Assembly: GCF_001905345.1 (NCBI RefSeq)
Contig: NZ_LFBV01000001.1
Coordinates: 1,747,321 to 1,811,320, forward strand
DNA: 64,000 nucleotides
Reading direction: 5' to 3'
Source: Streptomyces uncialis
GTDB taxonomy: Bacteria > Actinomycetota > Actinomycetes > Streptomycetales > Streptomycetaceae
The translations under genes and the position numbers were made by a program. Shown here in pieces: positions 1-10,597 of this stretch (the stretch's first letter is position 1; the number at the start of each line of letters is the position of its first letter). Below the pieces are notes generated by a model that was not told the DNA's origin, searched no databases, and saw nothing but the letters and a program-made list of their open reading frames with translations.

Positions 1-389
1 GGAGGAACTGATGCCGCCACCGGAGACGGCGACGCCTTCGACCTCGCCACCGGCCCCCACGGACCGCGACTGGACGCAGGCCTCCCCGGGCCCGACACCC
101 ACGTTGCCGACCGGCCCCTGACCCCGGGCCGCCCCGGCGCGCCCACCGGCCCTTGCCCCGGCGGCCTGGAGGATCCCTTGCCCCGGCGACCCCGAAGAGC
201 CCCTGCCCCGGGCCGGCCCGAGGAGGCCCCGCCCGGACACCCGCACCCCGGCCCAGCCCCACGCGCCCGCGCTCCGGCCTCCCCCGCTCAGGCACCCCCG
301 CGGTGGGGGCCCAGGGTGACGCCGGCCCGTGTCACCGCAGACCCGGGCGACGCCCTCCGGTCAACAGAGGAGCGCAGGATGCCGTCCCG
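1..389. other. Left edge, no confident gene
   Basis: This stretch lies downstream of the NUDIX gene. Plus-strand frame 2 reads to a stop at 119-121 and could be the last about 39 residues of a gene entering from the left, with a Pro/Thr-rich tail. Plus-strand frame 1 is also open, but it runs on into the antisense of the NUDIX gene and is probably a GC-rich shadow. Both frames have high GC at third positions, so composition does not decide. The rest is C-rich low-complexity sequence. Confidence 0.3.
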
Positions 390-901
390 TCACAGCAGGG
401 CCCGGGTGCCCTCCATCAGCCGGACGACCGACTCGTCGGCGACCTTCGCCACCTCGTCGTAGCCGAACCAGCGCAGATCGAGCGACTCGTCGCTGATCGA
501 CTCGACGGCTCCGGCGGGGGCGATCGCCGCGTACTGCACATCGAGGTGCCACGCACACGGCGTGGCATGCCGGTCCAGCCGCACCGGGCCGCCGCGCAGC
601 AGCCGCAGCCCCTCGACCCCGGACTCCTCGGCGGCCTCGCGCAGCGCCGCGTCCGCGAGGGTGGCGTCGGACGGCTCGCAGTGGCCGCCCATCTGGAGCC
701 ACTTGTGGATCTTGCCGTGCAGGGTCAGCAGCACCCGGTCCCGCTCCGGGTCCACGACCAGCGCACTGGCCGTGACATGGCCGTCCTCGCAGGACTTCCA
801 TACCCCGTCGGGGTGTGCCGACAGATGCGCGAGATACAGCTCACGCAGCTCGTCCTGGTCGCCGTACCCGGAGAGGACGGCGACCGCGTCGTCGTGCAGG
901 C

Positions 902-905
<4 letters not shown>
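390..905 (-). CDS. NUDIX hydrolase
   Basis: This 171-residue protein should hydrolyse a nucleoside-diphosphate-linked substrate; the actual substrate cannot be told from sequence. The Nudix box starts around residue 73 (GGHCEPSD...LREAAEESG), with the REAAEES metal-binding glutamates in place. The flanking beta-strands (SALVVDP, WLQMGG) fit a single Nudix fold without extra domains. It starts with GTG at 905, and this GTG overlaps the TGA of the upstream metalloprotease-like gene (GTGA, 4 nt). The two genes are therefore almost certainly one translationally coupled minus-strand operon. No signal peptide is visible, so it is probably cytoplasmic. Confidence 0.9.
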
Positions 906-2410
<1,505 letters not shown>

Positions 2411-2549
2411 GGGATTCCTCGGCTCGTCTGGCCGCCGGATCTGTCCCGACGGCGGCTTCCCTGCGTCACCACCCAGCGTAGACACCCCGGCCCGATCGGG
2501 CCTCGGTGCTCCGCCGACTCCTGGCCTGCGGCAGGATGGATGCCACCTG

Positions 2550-2578
2550 GTACGTACGCAGTCACAAGCCGTACGTAC
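2550..2578. promoter_or_regulatory. Perfect 9-bp inverted repeat in divergent promoter region
   Basis: GTACGTACG (2550-2558) and CGTACGTAC (2570-2578) are exact reverse complements separated by 11 nt. They lie between the divergent protease-like gene (start 2410) and epimerase gene (start 2604). This could be an operator for a dimeric regulator. The regulator is not identifiable. Confidence 0.5.
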
Positions 2579-2603
2579 TGAAGACAACCGCTGGAGACGC
2601 CCG

Positions 2604-3716
2604 GTGAGTTCCCCAGATCCACAGGTTCGCGCAGCGCGAAACCGCACAACCGGCTCCCCGCACCGCGGACCCGTCGTCGCCGTGACCGGCGCGGCGTCCG
2701 GTGTGGGGGCGCTGCTGGTCGAGCGGCTCGCCGCGAGCGAGGACATCAGGCGGGTCGTCGCGATCGACGAGCGGCGCGGCGAGTGCGCGGACGCGCAGTG
2801 GCACGTCCTCGACGTCCGTGACCCCGCGATCGCGGAGAAGCTGCGGGGTGTCGACGTCGTCGTGCACCTCGCGCTCGACCTCGACCTGGAGAGCGACGCG
2901 GCGGCCCGTACCGCCTTCAACGTACGCGGCACCCAGACCGTGCTCACGGCCGCCGCGGCGGCCGGGGTGCGGCGGGTCGTGCTGTGCACCTCCGCGATGG
3001 TCTACGGGGCCCTCGCGGACAACGAGCTCCCGCTCGCCGAGGACGCGGAGCTGCGGGCCACCGCGGAGGCCACGGGGGTCGGTGACCTGCTGGAGATCGA
3101 ACGGCTCGCCCGCCGGGCACCCCGCGCGCACCCCGGGCTCAACGTCACGGTGGTGCGGCCCGCGATCCTCGTCGGCGGCACGGACACCGCCCTGACCCGC
3201 TACTTCGAGTCGCCCCGGCTGCTGGTGGTCGCCGGGTCGCGGCCCGCGTGGCAGTTCTGCCACGTCGAGGACCTGTGCGGGGCGCTGGAGTACGCCGTCC
3301 TGGAGAAGGTCGAGGGCGAGCTGGCGGTCGGCTGCGAGGGGTGGCTGGAGCAGGAACAGGTCGAGGAGCTCAGCGGAATCCGGCGGATGGAGCTGCCGTC
3401 GGCGGTCGCGCTGGGCGCGGCGGCGCGGCTGCACCGGATCGGGCTCACGCCGTCCCCCGCGGGGGATCTCGCGTACACGATGTACCCCTGGGTGGTGAGC
3501 GGGAGCAGGCTGCACGACGCGGGGTGGCGGCCCCGGTGGAGCAACGAGGAGGTCCTCGCGGAGCTGCTCGACGAGGTCGCGGGGCGCCATACGCTGGCGG
3601 GGCGGCGGCTGGGACGCAAGGACGCGACGGCCGCGGGGGCGGCGGGGGCCACGGTCGCGCTCCTCGGTACGGCGGCCCTCGTCCGCCGAGCCCGAAAAGC
3701 CCGCCGCCGAATCTGA
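2604..3716 (+). CDS. NAD-dependent epimerase/dehydratase (SDR family)
   Basis: This 370-residue extended short-chain dehydrogenase opens with a Rossmann glycine motif (VAVTGAASGVGALL, about residues 22-35). It has the acidic residue after beta-2 expected for NAD binding (VVAIDERRGE) and the chain DVVVHLALDLD...NVRGTQTVLTAAAAAGVRRVVLCTSAMVYG, which matches the extended SDR fold. The active-site YxxxK is not obvious in the usual place after the SAMVYG strand, so catalytic activity is uncertain. The last about 25 residues form a hydrophobic segment (TAAGAAGATVALLGTAALV) followed by a basic RRARKARRRI tail, suggesting membrane anchoring. GTG 2604 was chosen because GGAG lies 8 nt upstream. Substrate unknown. 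Confidence 0.88.
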   Translation: MSSPDPQVRAARNRTTGSPHRGPVVAVTGAASGVGALLVERLAASEDIRRVVAIDERRGECADAQWHVLDVRDPAIAEKLRGVDVVVHLALDLDLESDAAARTAFNVRGTQTVLTAAAAAGVRRVVLCTSAMVYGALADNELPLAEDAELRATAEATGVGDLLEIERLARRAPRAHPGLNVTVVRPAILVGGTDTALTRYFESPRLLVVAGSRPAWQFCHVEDLCGALEYAVLEKVEGELAVGCEGWLEQEQVEELSGIRRMELPSAVALGAAARLHRIGLTPSPAGDLAYTMYPWVVSGSRLHDAGWRPRWSNEEVLAELLDEVAGRHTLAGRRLGRKDATAAGAAGATVALLGTAALVRRARKARRRI

Positions 3717-3734
3717 CCCCCCCGGTCCGCCTCC

Positions 3735-4215
3735 CCTCGCGCCCGAGGTCTGTCCGGCGGGGCGCACGTGTCCCTGTGCGGGTCGTTCGTGGGTGCGCAG
3801 TTCCCCGCGCCCCTGAGGTGCTGCCCTGTTGCGGTCGCTCTTCGGGTGCGGGTCGGCCCTCGTCTTCGCGCAGTTCCCCGCGGGTCGCCTTCGCTTGCGC
3901 TCCCGAGGTCTGTCCGGGTGGGCGTGCGTGTCCCTGTGGGGGTCGGACGTGGGTGCGCAGTTCCCCGCGCCCCTGAGGTGCTGCCCTGTTGCGGTCGCTC
4001 TTCGGGTGCGGGTCGGCCCTCGTCTTCGCGCAGTTCCCCGCGGGTCGCCTTCGCTTGCGCTCCCGAGGTCTGTCCGGCGGGGCGTGCGTGTCCCTGTGCC
4101 GGGTCGTTCGTGGGTGCGCAGTTCCCCGCGCCCCTGAGGTGCTGCCCTGTTGCGGTCGCTCTTCGGGTGCGGGTCGGCCCTCGTCTTCGCGCAGTTCCCC
4201 GCGCCCCTGAAGGGG
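3735..4215. repeat. Tandem repeat, about 160-bp period, three copies
   Basis: Copies of a GC-rich unit begin near 3811, 3971 and 4132 (each with CCTGAGGTGCTGCCCTG), a period of 160-161 bp; a partial copy precedes the first. Each unit holds two REP-like cores (GCGCAGTTCCCCGCG), one followed by GGTCGCCTTCGCTTGCG and the other by CCCCTGAGG. Open frames across it change reading direction and have no plausible ribosome site, so I treat it as non-coding. It lies downstream of the epimerase gene. Confidence 0.85.
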
Positions 4216-4242
4216 CGCCCACCTGGGGTTGCTTTTCACCCT

Positions 4243-4428
4243 CCTCCTCGTGCAGTCGCATGGCTGCGGGAGGGGGTGGGCGGGACTCTCTGCCCGCAGA
4301 CTCCGATGCTCTTCAGCAGGGCAAGGGGGACGTCCGACCGAGCGTGTCGGATCGAGGACGGAGAATCCCGACCGGCCCTGACCCGAAGAACAACAGAACG
4401 CGCCCCAAAGGGGCGCGGGGAACTGCGC
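4243..4428 (+). repeat. Composite dispersed element, copy A
   Basis: First of five copies of an element of about 187 bp (others near 23524, 45652, 59002 and 63003). Conserved blocks in order: a G-rich arm ending GGGTGGGCGGGA, a short hairpin (GGGC/GCCC) leading to GCAGACTCCGATGCTCTTC, a variable stretch of about 25 nt, a block GTGTCGGATCGAGGACGG then AGAATCCCGACCGG, the string ACCCGAAGAAC, and a terminal REP core GCGCCCCAAAGGGGCGCGG. No start codon with a ribosome site or family-like protein is visible in any frame. Confidence 0.8.
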
Positions 4429-4522
4429 AAACCCACCGAGCGACGGCACAGGAACGAAGCGCGTCCAGCCGGACGAACCCGAAGGCGCCGGCCAAGGCGG
4501 GGCCTAGGGGAGAATGGGGCGT

Positions 4523-4960
4523 ATGGGTGACCTGGATGGCGGCGCGCAGCGCCTCGTGGCGGTACGGGCGGACGAACTCTCACTGGACGAGGTGTTCCGC
4601 GCGGTGGGCGACCCCGCCTCCGGCGGCACCGCCCTCTTCGTCGGCACCGTACGCGACCACGACAACGGCGCGGGCGTGACGGCCCTCGGCTACACGGCCC
4701 ACCCCACCGCGGAAGCCGAGCTCCGCCGCGTCACGGAGAAGATCATCGCGAACCACCCGGTACGCGCCCTCGCCGCCGTGCACCGCGTAGGCGACCTCCG
4801 CGTAGGCGACATCGCCGTGATCGTCGCGGTCTCCTGCCCCCACCGCGCGGAAGCGTTCGCGGCGTGCCGGGCCCTGATCGACGACCTCAAGCGCGAGGTC
4901 CCCATCTGGAAGCGGCAGAGCTTCACGGACGGCACGGAGGAGTGGGTCGGCGCCTGCTGA
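4523..4960 (+). CDS. moaE: Molybdopterin synthase catalytic subunit MoaE
   Basis: This 145-residue protein is the large subunit of molybdopterin synthase, which with thiocarboxylated MoaD inserts the dithiolene sulfurs into cyclic pyranopterin monophosphate in the cytoplasm. Family marks are ALFVGTVRDHDNG near residue 35, LGYTAHPTAEAELRR (the YEAY..M region), HRVGDLRVGD and the C-terminal PIWKRQSF, with the catalytic Lys region just before the end. Two in-frame ATGs occur at 4514 and 4523. The GGGGAGA ribosome site lies 9 nt from 4523 but abuts 4514, so the second is preferred. It stands alone between repeat DNA and a small membrane gene; no other molybdenum cofactor gene is nearby. Confidence 0.93.
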   Translation: MGDLDGGAQRLVAVRADELSLDEVFRAVGDPASGGTALFVGTVRDHDNGAGVTALGYTAHPTAEAELRRVTEKIIANHPVRALAAVHRVGDLRVGDIAVIVAVSCPHRAEAFAACRALIDDLKREVPIWKRQSFTDGTEEWVGAC

Positions 4961-5085
4961 GCCCCGTCCGGCCCCCGGAACGGCTCCGCTTGCGTAACCG
5001 GCCCCCTGCCGTGAGCGTTGTCCGTACAGATGGTTAATCTGCTGATCAGTCAGTCGCGCTCGTACACCGGGTTTGGGAGGTCGGC

Positions 5086-5250
5086 ATGGCAGCTCTCGCC
5101 TGGTTGCTGATTCCGCTCTTCGCCGCGCTCGGCGCGGGTCTGTGGGGCAGTTGGGCCACGAGGAACCGCAGGACCGGCGACGGCCCCGAGCTCGCGGGCT
5201 ACGCGCGGTTCCGCGCGGCGATGGAGAAGTCCCGCTCCGACGTGCTCTGA
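5086..5250 (+). CDS. Small single-pass membrane protein, 54 residues
   Basis: ATG 5086 has an ideal GGGAGG ribosome site 5 nt upstream (5075-5080), and the frame stops at 5248-5250. The product has one hydrophobic N-terminal helix (ALAWLLIPLFAALGAGLWGSW, about residues 3-23), then a basic patch (ATRNRRTG) and a soluble tail with GYARFRAAMEKSRSD. It is too short for most automatic calls, but it has strong GC3 bias and a clear ribosome site. It precedes the secreted PDZ protease gene by 73 nt in the same direction and may be cotranscribed with it. No function is recognisable. Confidence 0.75.
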   Translation: MAALAWLLIPLFAALGAGLWGSWATRNRRTGDGPELAGYARFRAAMEKSRSDVL

Positions 5251-5323
5251 CCGGCGCGCGCGCCCCCGGCCCGTACGGACCACCCGGCGGTGCGAACACT
5301 GGTGTGTCCCGTACTGTCGTTCC

Positions 5324-6412
5324 ATGCCACGCCGCACCGCGACGATGCTCGCTTCGACCTTGTTGCTGATCGCGCTGCTGTGCGCGGGAGTGTTCATCAA
5401 GACCCCGTACTCGGAGATGTCCCCGGGGCCGACGGTGAACACGCTGGGTGAGCACGACGGCGAGCCGGTGCTCCAGATCTCCGGCCGGAAGACGTATCCG
5501 ACCACCGGGCATCTCAACATGACGACGGTCCGGGTCACCAGCGCGGACTTCCGGATGAACCTCGTCGAGGCCGTGTACGGCTGGCTGGCCCACGACAACA
5601 TTGTGGTCCCGCACGAGACCCTCTACCCGGACGGCAAGACCGAGCAGCAGTCCAACCAGGAGAACGCCGAGGAGTTCAGCCAGTCCCAGGAGAGCGCCAA
5701 GGTCGCCGCCCTGGAGCAGCTGGACGTGCCGGTCAAGTCCTGGGTGATCGTCTCCACCGTGGTCAAGGGCAGCCCGGCGCAAGGGCGGCTGCACGCCGGG
5801 GACGTCATCAAGAGCGTCGACGGCGAGCCCGTCAAGCAGCCCTCCGATGTCGCGGACCTGGTCACCAAGCACAAGCCGGGCGAGAAGGTCGTCTTCACCG
5901 TCGTCCCGGCGAAGGACGCCGCCGAGGCCGAGAAGACCGGCAAGGAGGCCACCCGGACCGAGGACGTGACGGTCACGACCGCCGAGTCCGAGGACGGTGA
6001 GCGCGCGATCGTCGGCATCCAGGCCGGGACCGACCACACCTTCCCGTTCACGATCGACATCAAGCTCGCGGATGTCGGCGGACCGAGCGCCGGACTGATG
6101 TTCGCTCTCGGCATCGTGGACAAACTCACACCCGAGAACATCACCGGCGGCAAGTTCGTCGCCGGTACCGGCACGATCGACGACGAGGGCAAGGTCGGGC
6201 CCATCGGCGGGATCGAGATGAAGACCGTCGGCGCGCGGGAGAAGGGCGCCGAATACTTCCTGACCCCGAAGGACAACTGCGCGTCCGCCGCCGAGGACGT
6301 CCCCGACGGGCTGACCCTGGTCAGGGTCGACACCATGGACGACGCGATGAGCTCCATGAAGAGCATCCGGGAGGGCCGTACCGACCGGCTCCCCGTCTGC
6401 GCCAAGAAGTGA
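5324..6412 (+). CDS. Secreted or membrane-anchored PDZ / Lon-like serine protease (YlbL family)
   Basis: This 362-residue protein carries an N-terminal hydrophobic helix (residues 7-25, likely a signal anchor), a PDZ domain at about 138-195 (VVKGSPAQGRLHAGDVIKSVDGEPV) and a C-terminal S16 (Lon) proteolytic domain. The catalytic Ser255 sits in GGPSAGLMF and the Lys300 in GGIEMKTVG. Their 45-residue spacing is the same as I recall for the dyad of B. subtilis YlbL. No AAA domain is present, so it should act ATP-independently outside the membrane, perhaps in envelope quality control. The ATG at 5324 lacks a strong ribosome site. The frame has no plausible earlier start with a better one. Confidence 0.9.
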   Translation: MPRRTATMLASTLLLIALLCAGVFIKTPYSEMSPGPTVNTLGEHDGEPVLQISGRKTYPTTGHLNMTTVRVTSADFRMNLVEAVYGWLAHDNIVVPHETLYPDGKTEQQSNQENAEEFSQSQESAKVAALEQLDVPVKSWVIVSTVVKGSPAQGRLHAGDVIKSVDGEPVKQPSDVADLVTKHKPGEKVVFTVVPAKDAAEAEKTGKEATRTEDVTVTTAESEDGERAIVGIQAGTDHTFPFTIDIKLADVGGPSAGLMFALGIVDKLTPENITGGKFVAGTGTIDDEGKVGPIGGIEMKTVGAREKGAEYFLTPKDNCASAAEDVPDGLTLVRVDTMDDAMSSMKSIREGRTDRLPVCAKK

Positions 6413-6466
6413 CATCCGCCCCCGGTGGGCGGCCCGCGGGCCGCCCACCGGGGACACGGGACGCGC

Positions 6467-7033
6467 TTACTCCGCGAACGTCGCCGTCAGCGCGTCGGCC
6501 AGCCCCGGCACCAGGTCCGCGCCGGTCAGGACGTCCGTGGCGCTGTCCTTCTCCCGCAGCCGCAGCGCCGACTCACGGCGCCCGCCGCGCAGCACCGCGA
6601 CGGTCATCCGGACCTCCTGGCGGTCCGGGTGCTCGGCGACCCACTTGGCGAGCCGGGCCCCGTCCAGGTCCTTCGGGACGGCCGCCTCGGCGGACGGCGG
6701 CAGCATCAGCCGCTCCACGGCCAGCGCGCAGCCCACGACCGCGTCCGGCCAGGCGATCGTGGCGAGGAACTCGTCCAGCGGGGTGCCCGCCGGGACCTCG
6801 TCCTGCTCGATCGGGGTGAGGGCGCCGGCGCCCGGTCCCTCGGTGTCGTCGGCCAGGCCCAGACGCCGGGCGAGGGTGGGCTCCTGGGAGCGCAGTTGAT
6901 CGGTGTCGACCAGAGCGAAGAGCCGGGCGGGCTGGTCCCAGCCGAGCCCGGAGACGTACTCGTCGATCTCCAGCACGGCCCGCGTCAGCGGACCGGCGGC
7001 CATCGGGGTGCCTGAAGTGGCGGTGTTGGACAT
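6467..7033 (-). CDS. PPA1309 family protein
   Basis: This 188-residue soluble protein belongs to an actinobacterial family of unknown function. Typical features are ALTRAVLEIDEYVSGLGWDQPARLFALV near the N-terminus, LTPIEQDEVP and IAWPDAVVGCALAVERLMLPP in the middle, and a C-terminal AVLRGGRRESALRLR. The frame extends to 7084, but ATG 7033 gives the natural MSNTATSG start with an AGGA-like site about 10 nt upstream. It is divergent from the UPF0182 membrane protein gene, with about 125 bp between the starts, so the two promoters lie back to back. The same pairing occurs in other streptomycetes as I recall, suggesting related roles. Confidence 0.8.
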   Translation of the reverse strand: MSNTATSGTPMAAGPLTRAVLEIDEYVSGLGWDQPARLFALVDTDQLRSQEPTLARRLGLADDTEGPGAGALTPIEQDEVPAGTPLDEFLATIAWPDAVVGCALAVERLMLPPSAEAAVPKDLDGARLAKWVAEHPDRQEVRMTVAVLRGGRRESALRLREKDSATDVLTGADLVPGLADALTATFAE

Positions 7034-7159
7034 GGTCACAATCCTGCCTCGTTCACCCCCGGAAACGGGAACCGAGTAAAGCATCAGTAAGTTGCATAGG
7101 TGTGGCCTTGCGTTCGCGAGGCCCGAGGGCAGAACTACAGCGACTTCGAGGTGCGCACC

Positions 7160-10100
7160 TTGGCTTTCCAGATGCCGGACCGCGGCGGAGGCCCGACCGG
7201 GCCACGGATCAGAGTGGGCCGACCGTCCCGGCGGGTCCGCACCCTGCTCATGACACTGGGCATCCTGGCCGTCCTGGCCATGGTGTTCGTCATGTTCGCG
7301 GGGTTCTGGACGGACTGGCTCTGGTACCGGTCGGTCGACTACTCATCGGTGTTCACCACCACCCTGTGGACCAAGATCGGGCTGTTCCTGGTCTTCGGAC
7401 TGCTCATGGCGGTCTCCGTAGGGGTGAACATCTGGCTGGCGCACCGGCTGCGCCCGCCGCTCAGCGCCATGTCGATGGAGCAGCAGAACCTCGACCGGTA
7501 CCGCATGGGCGTGGCCCCCTACAAGAAGTGGATCCTTCTCGGGATCACCGCGATCGTCGGCCTGATCGCCGGGGCGTCCGCCTCGGGCCAGTGGCGCACC
7601 TGGCTGATGTGGGTGAACGGCGTCGCGTTCGGCCAGAAGGACCCCCAGTTCAACCTGGACGTGTCCTTCTACGCCTTCGACCTGCCGTGGTACCGCTTCC
7701 TGCTGGGCTTCGGCTTCGCCGCGACGGTGCTCGGCCTGATCGCCGCCGCGCTCACCCACTATCTGTACGGCGGCCTGCGGGTCACCAGCCCCGGCGCGCG
7801 GGCGACCGCGGCGGCCACCGGGCATCTGTCGGTGCTCCTCGGGCTCTTCGTCTCGCTGAAGGCCGTGGCCTACTGGCTCGACCGGTACGGCCTGGCGGTG
7901 AAGTCCAGCGACTTCAAGGCCACCGACAGCTGGACGGGCCTGCGCTACGTCGACGCGAACGCGTACCTGCCCGCGAAGACGATCCTGTTCTGCATCGCGG
8001 TCATCTGCGCGGTCCTGTTCTTCGCGACGCTCTGGCGCCGCACCTGGCAGCTCCCCGTCATCGGCTTCGGCCTGATGGTCCTGTCGGCGGTGCTGATCGG
8101 CGGGCTGTACCCGGCGATCGTGCAGAAGTTCCAGGTCCAGCCGAACGAGCAGGCCAAGGAAGCCCCGTACGTCGAGAAGAACCTCAAGGCCACCCGTGAG
8201 GCGTACGGGATCGGGGACACCGAGGTCACGGAGTACCCGGGCAAGAGCAGCACGGACGACAAGAAGCAGCTGCGCGACGACGCCGACAAGGCCGCCAGCA
8301 TGCGCATGATCGACCCGAACGTCGTCTCGCCCACGTTCCAGCAGCTCCAGCAGATGAAGAACTACTACGCGTTCCCGCAGAACCTGGACGTCGACCGCTA
8401 CAAGGGCACCGACGGCAAGGAGCAGGACACGGTCATCGGCCTGCGTGAGCTGGATCTGAACGGCATCCCCAAGAACAACTGGATCAACGACCACTTCCGC
8501 TACACCCACGGGTACGGCGCGGTCGCGGCCAAGGGGACCGACGCCGACAACCAGGGCCGTCCGGTCTTCACCGAGTCGGACCTGCCCTCCAAGGGCTCCC
8601 TCGGTGACTACGAGCAGCGGATCTACTACGGCGAGAAGACCTCGCAGTACTCGATCGTCGGCGGCCCGCAGAAGGAGATCGACTACTCCGACGACAGCGG
8701 CGAGAAGACCACCAGCTACAAGGGCAAGAGCGGGGTCAACCTCTCCAACCCGCTGAACCGCGCCGCGTACGCGGTCGCCTTCGGTGAGCCGCAGATCCTG
8801 TACTCGGGCGCGATCGGGGACGGCTCCCGCATCCTGTACAACCGGGTGCCCAAGGAGCGCGTCGAGGCGGTCGCCCCCTGGCTGACCATCGACGGCGACG
8901 CCTACCCGGCGGTCGTCGGCGACAAGATCCAGTGGATCGTCGACGCGTACACCACCACCAACGGCTACCCGTACGCCTCGCGCACCACGCTCGGGGACAC
9001 GACCGCCGACTCCCTGACCGCGGCCAACAGCCAGCGGGCGGTGGTGGCCCAGCAGAACCAGGTCAACTACATCCGCAACTCGGTCAAGGCCACGGTCGAC
9101 GCGTACACGGGTGAGGTCAAGCTCTACCAGTGGGACACCAAGGACCCGGTCCTCAAGACCTGGATGAAGGCGTTCCCGGACACCGTGCAGCCCAAGGGGG
9201 AGATCTCCCAGCCCCTGATGGACCACCTGCGCTACCCGCAGGACCTCTTCAAGGTCCAGCGCGAGCTGCTGACCCGCTACCACGTGAAGGACGCCGAGAC
9301 GTTCCTCAGCGGCAGCGAGGTGTGGCAGGTGCCGGACGACCCGACGAACAAGTCGGGCAGCGCCGTCCCGCCGTACTACCTCAGCATGCGGATGCCGGAC
9401 CAGTCGGACCAGGCGTTCTCCCTGACCACGACGTTCACCCCGAACGGCCGTGACAACCTCAGCGCCTTCATGGCGGTCAACGCCGAAGCCGGCACAGGCG
9501 ACTACGGCAAGATCGACATCCTGAAGATGCCGTCGTCGGAGACCGTCGACGGCCCCAAGCAGGTGCAGAGCAAGTTCAACTCGGACACGGACATCGCCGA
9601 GAAGATCAGGCTGCTGCGTGGTGGTGACTCGGAAGTCGAGTACGGCAACCTCCTGACCGTCCCGCTGGACGGCGGTCTCCTCTACGCGGAGCCCGTCTAC
9701 GTGCGCGGTGGCGGGCTGAGGTATCCGCTGCTGCGCCGGGTGCTGGTCACCTACGACGGCCGTACGGCCTTCGAGCCGACGCTGGAGAAGGCGCTCAACG
9801 TCATCTTCGGCACCGCGAAGGAGACCCCGGTCGAGCCGGAGGAGCCGGAGAAGCCCGACGAGGGCACGACCCCGCCGCCGAGCGACAACCCGACGGTCCA
9901 GGAGGCGCTCCAGGAGGCCCAGAAGGCCTTCGACGAGGGTCAGACGGCCATGAAGGACGGCGACTGGAAGGCGTACGGCGAGGCCCAGCAGAAGCTCCAG
10001 GACGCGCTGAAGCGCGCCGAGGACGCCGAGAAGCAGGGCACCGGCGGTCCGTCCGGCAAGCCCTCCGAGAAGCCCTCCGACAAGTCGGGTGACAAGCCCG

Positions 10101-10171
10101 CCGAGCCGGAGAAGTCGGGAGAGCCCTCAGGTGACGCCGAGCAGGCGGGCCTGAGAACGGGCAGCGGCTGA
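7160..10171 (+). CDS. UPF0182 family integral membrane protein
   Basis: This protein of about 1003 residues has seven predicted transmembrane helices in its first about 330 residues (about 29-49, 69-93, 128-150 and four more up to [18 protein letters not shown]). A large extracytoplasmic domain follows, with the family-typical [15 protein letters not shown] and [20 protein letters not shown] segments. The C-terminal 130 residues are charged and Pro-rich, with a coiled-coil-like stretch ([19 protein letters not shown]) and a low-complexity Lys/Ser/Glu tail. The function of the family is unknown. The start is uncertain: TTG 7160 follows GAGG by 8 nt and gives [13 protein letters not shown] 7172 and GTG 7151 are also in frame. 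Confidence 0.92.
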   Translation: MAFQMPDRGGGPTGPRIRVGRPSRRVRTLLMTLGILAVLAMVFVMFAGFWTDWLWYRSVDYSSVFTTTLWTKIGLFLVFGLLMAVSVGVNIWLAHRLRPPLSAMSMEQQNLDRYRMGVAPYKKWILLGITAIVGLIAGASASGQWRTWLMWVNGVAFGQKDPQFNLDVSFYAFDLPWYRFLLGFGFAATVLGLIAAALTHYLYGGLRVTSPGARATAAATGHLSVLLGLFVSLKAVAYWLDRYGLAVKSSDFKATDSWTGLRYVDANAYLPAKTILFCIAVICAVLFFATLWRRTWQLPVIGFGLMVLSAVLIGGLYPAIVQKFQVQPNEQAKEAPYVEKNLKATREAYGIGDTEVTEYPGKSSTDDKKQLRDDADKAASMRMIDPNVVSPTFQQLQQMKNYYAFPQNLDVDRYKGTDGKEQDTVIGLRELDLNGIPKNNWINDHFRYTHGYGAVAAKGTDADNQGRPVFTESDLPSKGSLGDYEQRIYYGEKTSQYSIVGGPQKEIDYSDDSGEKTTSYKGKSGVNLSNPLNRAAYAVAFGEPQILYSGAIGDGSRILYNRVPKERVEAVAPWLTIDGDAYPAVVGDKIQWIVDAYTTTNGYPYASRTTLGDTTADSLTAANSQRAVVAQQNQVNYIRNSVKATVDAYTGEVKLYQWDTKDPVLKTWMKAFPDTVQPKGEISQPLMDHLRYPQDLFKVQRELLTRYHVKDAETFLSGSEVWQVPDDPTNKSGSAVPPYYLSMRMPDQSDQAFSLTTTFTPNGRDNLSAFMAVNAEAGTGDYGKIDILKMPSSETVDGPKQVQSKFNSDTDIAEKIRLLRGGDSEVEYGNLLTVPLDGGLLYAEPVYVRGGGLRYPLLRRVLVTYDGRTAFEPTLEKALNVIFGTAKETPVEPEEPEKPDEGTTPPPSDNPTVQEALQEAQKAFDEGQTAMKDGDWKAYGEAQQKLQDALKRAEDAEKQGTGGPSGKPSEKPSDKSGDKPAEPEKSGEPSGDAEQAGLRTGSG

Positions 10172-10175
10172 GCCC

Positions 10176-10208
10176 GTCCCGGGGGCGCCGCGCCGGCGCC
10201 CCCGGGAC
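10176..10208 (+). terminator. GC-rich hairpin terminator after UPF0182 gene
   Basis: Perfect 15-bp stem (10176-10190 with 10194-10208) and a 3-nt loop, 4 nt after the stop codon at 10171. There is no U-tract, as is usual in Streptomyces. Confidence 0.75.
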
Positions 10209-10286
10209 CCGCCCCTCCTGTGACGGCTGAGCCTCAGGGGAGGGACGGGACCCCCTCCGCACCGTGGTACTGTTACAACACAACGA

Positions 10287-10360
10287 CGCGGGGTGGAGCA
10301 GCTCGGTAGCTCGCTGGGCTCATAACCCAGAGGTCGCAGGTTCAAATCCTGTCCCCGCTA
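10287..10360 (+). tRNA. Initiator tRNA-fMet (CAT), copy 1
   Basis: The 74-nt gene folds as a cloverleaf with anticodon CAT in the loop CTCATAA. The three G:C pairs at the base of the anticodon stem (CTGGG/CCCAG) and the unpaired first position (C1 against T72) mark it as initiator rather than elongator tRNA-Met. The T-arm is GTTCAAAT. CCA is not encoded. It is identical to the copy at 13846-13919. Confidence 0.95.
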
Positions 10361-10365
10361 CTGAA

Positions 10366-10402
10366 GGCGAAGGCCCGGAAGCCAAGCTTCCGGGCCTTCG
10401 CC
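10366..10402 (+). terminator. tRNA terminator hairpin, copy 1
   Basis: Perfect 17-bp inverted repeat (10366-10382 / 10386-10402) with loop CAA, starting 6 nt after the tRNA. Its counterpart after the second tRNA has related but not identical arms. Confidence 0.85.
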
Positions 10403-10597
10403 ATGTGCGCGTGCGTGCCGATGCGACGAGCCGATGCGATCAACGGCTGAACGCCAAGGGCGCGTCATACGTGGAGAGTACGGGCAAGCGCGTTTGACTT
10501 GTCTCTGTGTGGGCATGTCGACAAAACGCTGTAGTGACCTTACTGACTGCGGTGTGCCAGGTGGGCCCAGGTTGCGGGTGGTGCGACGATGGACGTT

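Noticed and set aside
3768..4679. Long overlapping frames across the repeat region, including frames that run into moaE
   Set aside because: They are repeat-derived, occur on both strands and in several frames, and lack ribosome sites and family motifs.
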